DNA from: Oscillospiraceae bacterium | Lineage (GTDB): Bacteria > Bacillota > Clostridia > Oscillospirales > Ruminococcaceae | Direction of reading: 5' to 3' | Assembly: GCA_022511485.1 (NCBI GenBank) | Contig: JAFLUJ010000335.1 | Coordinates: forward strand, 1-6,306 | DNA length: 6,306 nucleotides | Shown here: positions 4,616 to 6,306 of the stretch, in pieces | Layout of the letters: each line of letters begins with the position of its first letter | How positions within the stretch are numbered: position 1 is the stretch's first letter | Position numbers and translations under genes: made by a program | Notes under the pieces: generated by a model | What the model saw: only the letters and a program-made list of their open reading frames with translations | Database searches by the model: none | Told to the model about the DNA's origin: nothing

Positions 4616-6220
4616 ATGAAAAAAACACTTGAGTTGGTTCTCGCATTAGTGCTTTCGGTTTCATTGGCTGCCTGCGGCGGTAATGATCCGACGGTATCAG
4701 GATCGGAGGATACCGCAGGCGGTCAGGAGGTCGGTTCTGCGGACGGTGCTGACAGGGAAACTGTTCCGGTGGAGATAGCAAAAAGTCAGGGCGGAAATCC
4801 TATCACCGGTTTTGACAATGAGGGAAACCTCACCTACGGCGGCGATCCTTCCGCACTGGTTGTGGACGACACATTGTATCTGTATGTGGGTCATGACACA
4901 GCAACGGGTGATGCATATGTGATACCGGAATACCTATGCTACTCCACAAAGGACATGGTAAACTGGAATTACGAGGGTGTGGTACTGAAAATGACCGATG
5001 TTTCCTGGGCGGACAAAAATTCTGCCTGGGCAGGACAGGCTGCCCGTCATTACGATGAGACCGCCGGAAAGGATATGTACTATCTGTATTTCTGCTCCTG
5101 GGACAGCACCGACAGCGGCAAGCAATCCATAGGTGTGGCAGTATCGGACAGTCCCACAGGACCATTTGAGGATATTGGCGAGCCTGTTGTGAAGGGCTCC
5201 TTTACATCGGACGAGACCTCCGCCTGGAACGACATCGACCCCACCGTCTGGATCGAGGAGGACGAAAACGGTGAGGAACATCGTTATCTTGCCTGGGGAA
5301 ACTCCAAGCTTTATATCTGTGAGCTGAATGAGGATATGATCTCCGTCAAGGATTACGATGGAGACGGTCAGATCACATTCAGGACAGACGTCCGCAGCAA
5401 GACGCTGCCGGACTCCTTTACAGAAGCTCCCTGGATATATCGCCGTCAGGACGAAAACGGAAAATATTACGGGGACTACTATCTGTTCTATGCCTACGGC
5501 TGGCGCGAGCAGATGGCATATGCCACTACCGGCGACCTGATGGAGGGACGGCTCTACTTTCAGGATACTATAATGAAGCCTTCCGCTACATCAAACACAA
5601 ACCACATGGCTGTGGTAGACTTCCTGGGAAAGACCTGGTTTATTTATCACAACGGTTCTTTGCCCGGAGGCAGCGGTTTCAGGAGGGTCGCCTGTGCAGC
5701 GGAGGTCAGCTTCTATCCCGACGGAGCTGTAGCGTATATTGAAGAAACAGCCGCAGGCGTGTCCGGCACTGTTTCAACTATCACCGCTCTGAACGGGGAG
5801 ACTCTTGCCCATGAATGGTTCAATAATGCAGCCTCGGACGATATGTATCCTTATACAGATATAGCTCTTGGAAGCGGTCTTGACAGGATCACCGAGCTTG
5901 ACGAGCAATGGGAGATCGTGGCCGGAAAGGCTGATCCCGGCGATGTATACACTGTATCTATAGAATCCAACAATAAGGCAGGTCTTTATGTTACGGTCAG
6001 GGACGGCGATGTCGTCCTGTGTCAGGACTTTGACGGCAGAATGGCACAGTCCCAGACCTTCCGCACGGTGGAGGGTCTTGCAGGGGAAGGAGTATCCTTT
6101 GAATCGCTTTCTGAACCCGGAATGTACCTGACACTGTCCGGCGGCAAGGCATCTCTTACCGCAGGGGAGGACGCGGATTCGGTTAGTTTTATGATATTAG
6201 AAGCAGAAAGCCGGAAGTGA
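4616..6220 (+). CDS. Secreted glycoside hydrolase family 43 lipoprotein
   Basis: I start at ATG 4616, with AGGAG at 4602-4606; the ATG at 4574 has no ribosome site and would put 14 polar residues before the signal peptide. The 534-residue protein begins with a lipoprotein signal ending in LAAC, so C20 should be lipid-modified and the protein anchored outside the cytoplasmic membrane. A Gly/Ser/Asp-rich linker runs to about residue 55. The five-bladed GH43 propeller spans about 60-380. Likely catalytic residues are D77 (GGDPSA, general base), D208 (NDIDPT, pKa modulator) and E270 (FTEAPW, general acid), with H330 (NTNHMAV) and H345 (IYHN) in typical family positions. Such enzymes remove arabinose or xylose from arabinoxylan and related hemicelluloses; exact specificity cannot be read. 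Residues about 385-534 look like a beta-trefoil-type module (GLYVTV, VSFESLSEPGMYLTL) distantly like AbfB/CBM42. The gene appears intact and single. Confidence 0.9.
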   Translation: MKKTLELVLALVLSVSLAACGGNDPTVSGSEDTAGGQEVGSADGADRETVPVEIAKSQGGNPITGFDNEGNLTYGGDPSALVVDDTLYLYVGHDTATGDAYVIPEYLCYSTKDMVNWNYEGVVLKMTDVSWADKNSAWAGQAARHYDETAGKDMYYLYFCSWDSTDSGKQSIGVAVSDSPTGPFEDIGEPVVKGSFTSDETSAWNDIDPTVWIEEDENGEEHRYLAWGNSKLYICELNEDMISVKDYDGDGQITFRTDVRSKTLPDSFTEAPWIYRRQDENGKYYGDYYLFYAYGWREQMAYATTGDLMEGRLYFQDTIMKPSATSNTNHMAVVDFLGKTWFIYHNGSLPGGSGFRRVACAAEVSFYPDGAVAYIEETAAGVSGTVSTITALNGETLAHEWFNNAASDDMYPYTDIALGSGLDRITELDEQWEIVAGKADPGDVYTVSIESNNKAGLYVTVRDGDVVLCQDFDGRMAQSQTFRTVEGLAGEGVSFESLSEPGMYLTLSGGKASLTAGEDADSVSFMILEAESRK

Positions 6221-6306
6221 GAAGCAAGAAGGACGATCATGTATCTTGTCTCTTAAGGCAACACCGCACAACTACCGCCTGACAGCTTTGCACGTCATAT
6301 ACTTGC

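Noticed and set aside
6221..6306. Possible insertion-sequence end or terminator after the GH43 gene
   Set aside because: No clear hairpin with a T tract and no inverted repeat can be established in the 86 remaining bases.

Overview
The window looks like chromosomal DNA from an anaerobic, plant-fibre-degrading gut or rumen Firmicute, most likely a Ruminococcus-type member of the Oscillospiraceae. This is inferred from strong GGAGG/AGGAG ribosome sites, moderate base composition, a ferredoxin-type aldo/keto reductase, a secreted GH43 lipoprotein and the Clostridia-like serine recombinase remnant. No species can be assigned from sequence alone. Trp is encoded by TGG and TGA ends the intact GH43 gene, so the standard bacterial code applies.

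Left part (1-1671), ordinary metabolism: the C-terminal part of a cyclophilin-like protein, its probable terminator hairpin, a short stretch that may be a decayed coding remnant and carries a candidate promoter, then an intact aldo/keto reductase with two C-terminal [4Fe-4S] motifs.

Middle part (1672-4472), a gene graveyard rich in palindromes: a hairpin-rich intergenic stretch leads into only the first ~35 codons of an iron-containing alcohol dehydrogenase. Just after that break comes a strong promoter, followed by two back-to-back cloverleaf-like nested inverted repeats (2105-2180 and 2192-2253). These sit in what would be the 5' leader of a type I methyltransferase gene (hsdM). The hsdM homology stops exactly before its AdoMet-binding motif I. 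A second promoter lies at that break and precedes a 13-bp direct repeat, a leader able to pair with its own Shine-Dalgarno sequence, and a UPF0489-family gene split by one in-frame TGA. On the minus strand follows the C-terminal end of a large serine recombinase, also with an in-frame TGA. The likely history is repeated mobile-element insertion and deletion, leaving truncated accessory genes between two intact metabolic genes.

Right part (4473-6306): a consensus promoter drives an intact secreted GH43-family glycoside hydrolase lipoprotein with a probable beta-trefoil-like C-terminal module. The final 86 bases hold no feature I can support.

The intact genes do not form one pathway. Each seems to have its own promoter. 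The most unusual content is the paired cloverleaf element and the other structured non-coding stretches at the gene breakpoints.
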